The position numbers were made by a program, and so were the translations under genes. Below are positions 21,927-22,552 of a stretch of 22,552 nt of DNA, one piece after another. Every line of letters starts with the position of its first letter. The stretch's first letter is position 1. This DNA is from Zeimonas sp044507525 (GTDB lineage: Bacteria > Pseudomonadota > Gammaproteobacteria > Burkholderiales > Burkholderiaceae_E), in contig JBIQJM010000049.1 in assembly GCA_044507525.1 (NCBI GenBank), forward strand, positions 1 to 22,552. The letters run 5' to 3'. The notes under the pieces were generated by a model that saw only the letters and a program-made list of their open reading frames with translations, had not been told where the DNA came from and did no database searches.

Positions 21927-22552
21927 TCAGAAGTGCAGCGCCCGCGGCAGCCACAGCGACAGCTCGGGAACCGCGATCAGCGCGACGAGCACGACCAGCA
22001 TCGCGAACACGAACCAGACGACCCATGGGATGGTGCTCTCGATGCGCACGCCGGCCAGGCGCGACGAGACCATCAGGTTCACCGCCAGCGGCGGCGTGAA
22101 CTGGCCGATCGACACCATGAAGGTGAGCAGCACGCCGAACCACACGGTGTCCCAGCCGTAGCCGCGCACCAGGGGCAGCAGCAGCGGCACGAAGATCAGG
22201 AAGATCGAGATCCCGTCGAGCACCATCCCGGTGACGAGCAGGACGACGACGATCGCCGCCAGCGCCCACCACTGGCTGATGCCGCTGTCGAGTATCGCTC
22301 GCGTGAGCGGATCGGCGATGCCGAGCGTGTTCACCGCGTACGCGAAGATGCTCGCCAGCGCGACGACGATCAGGATGATGCCCGAGACCTCGGCGGACTC
22401 GATCAGCGACTCGACGATCTCCTTCACGCCCATCGTGCGGTAGACGGCGACGCCGACGAAGAGTCCGTAGAAGACGGCGACCACCGCTGCCTCGGTCGGC
22501 GTGAACCAGCCCATGCGCATGCCGCCGAGGATCAGCACCGGGGCGAACAGGC
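21927..22552 (-). CDS. TRAP transporter large permease (DctM-like), 5' part outside window
   Basis: The frame is open at the right edge (residues LFAPVLILGGMRMGWFTPTEAA come first), so the N-terminal half is missing. GWFTPTEAA and the preceding ILGG are the hallmark of DctM-family large permeases. Several hydrophobic helices follow (IILIVVALASIFAYAV, WALAAIVVVLLVTGMVLDG, FLIFVPLLLPLV). QFTPPLAVNLMV and a final helix ending WLPRALHF complete it. These proteins form the sodium-coupled membrane channel of TRAP uptake systems and need a small subunit and a periplasmic binding protein, presumably upstream beyond the edge. The substrate (commonly C4-dicarboxylates or other organic acids) cannot be deduced. 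The stop is 127 bp before the lapA start. Confidence 0.95.
   Translation of the reverse strand, partial: LFAPVLILGGMRMGWFTPTEAAVVAVFYGLFVGVAVYRTMGVKEIVESLIESAEVSGIILIVVALASIFAYAVNTLGIADPLTRAILDSGISQWWALAAIVVVLLVTGMVLDGISIFLIFVPLLLPLVRGYGWDTVWFGVLLTFMVSIGQFTPPLAVNLMVSSRLAGVRIESTIPWVVWFVFAMLVVLVALIAVPELSLWLPRALHF

Overview
The window is strongly GC-rich DNA, densely coding. Its gene families and gene order (der-hfq-hflX-hflK-hflC-DUF2065-hisZ-purA) point to a betaproteobacterium, most likely of the order Burkholderiales. HisZ next to purA and an Hfq of only 78 residues fit this; the species cannot be named from the sequence. No insertion sequence, phage, CRISPR array or rRNA is visible. The longest stretch without a gene is about 296 bp (14328-14623).

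Region 1 (1-12897, nearly all + strand) is a conserved housekeeping block: the 3' part of der, then hfq, hflX, hflK, hflC, a small YjeT-like membrane protein (DUF2065), hisZ, purA, a PRPP-binding phosphoribosyltransferase, rnr (RNase R), rlmB and a class III-type sirtuin. A tRNA-Leu(CAG) with its own promoter, leader hairpin and terminator sits on the - strand between the phosphoribosyltransferase and rnr. The order resembles enterobacterial hfq-hflX-hflK-hflC-yjeT-purA-nsrR-rnr-rlmB, with hisZ inserted and a phosphoribosyltransferase where nsrR would be. The functions are ribosome maturation and rescue (Der, HflX, RlmB, RNase R), RNA regulation (Hfq), membrane protease control (HflKC) and nucleotide/histidine supply.

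Region 2 (12874-21211) looks like a stress or redox module. On the - strand are a UspA-family protein, a DUF883 membrane-anchored protein and an exported thermonuclease-like protein. Divergent from usp is a Crp/Fnr regulator that keeps FNR-type DNA-recognition residues but lacks the N-terminal iron-sulfur cysteines, as in FixK. Convergent with it is a - strand run of nrdJ (B12-dependent, oxygen-independent class II ribonucleotide reductase), an OmpR-family response regulator and a soluble PAS-GAF hybrid histidine kinase. Three GTTAC/GTTGC-type direct repeats at exact 10-bp spacing lie upstream of the crp/fnr gene and would suit an OmpR-family regulator. The most interesting hypothesis is a FixL-FixJ-FixK-like cascade with an OmpR-type regulator in the middle, placed next to an anaerobiosis-compatible ribonucleotide reductase.

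Region 3 (21287-22552, - strand) holds a LapA/DUF1049 membrane protein with a near-consensus sigma-70 promoter that may feed nrdJ, and the C-terminal part of a TRAP transporter large permease (DctM) running off the right edge.
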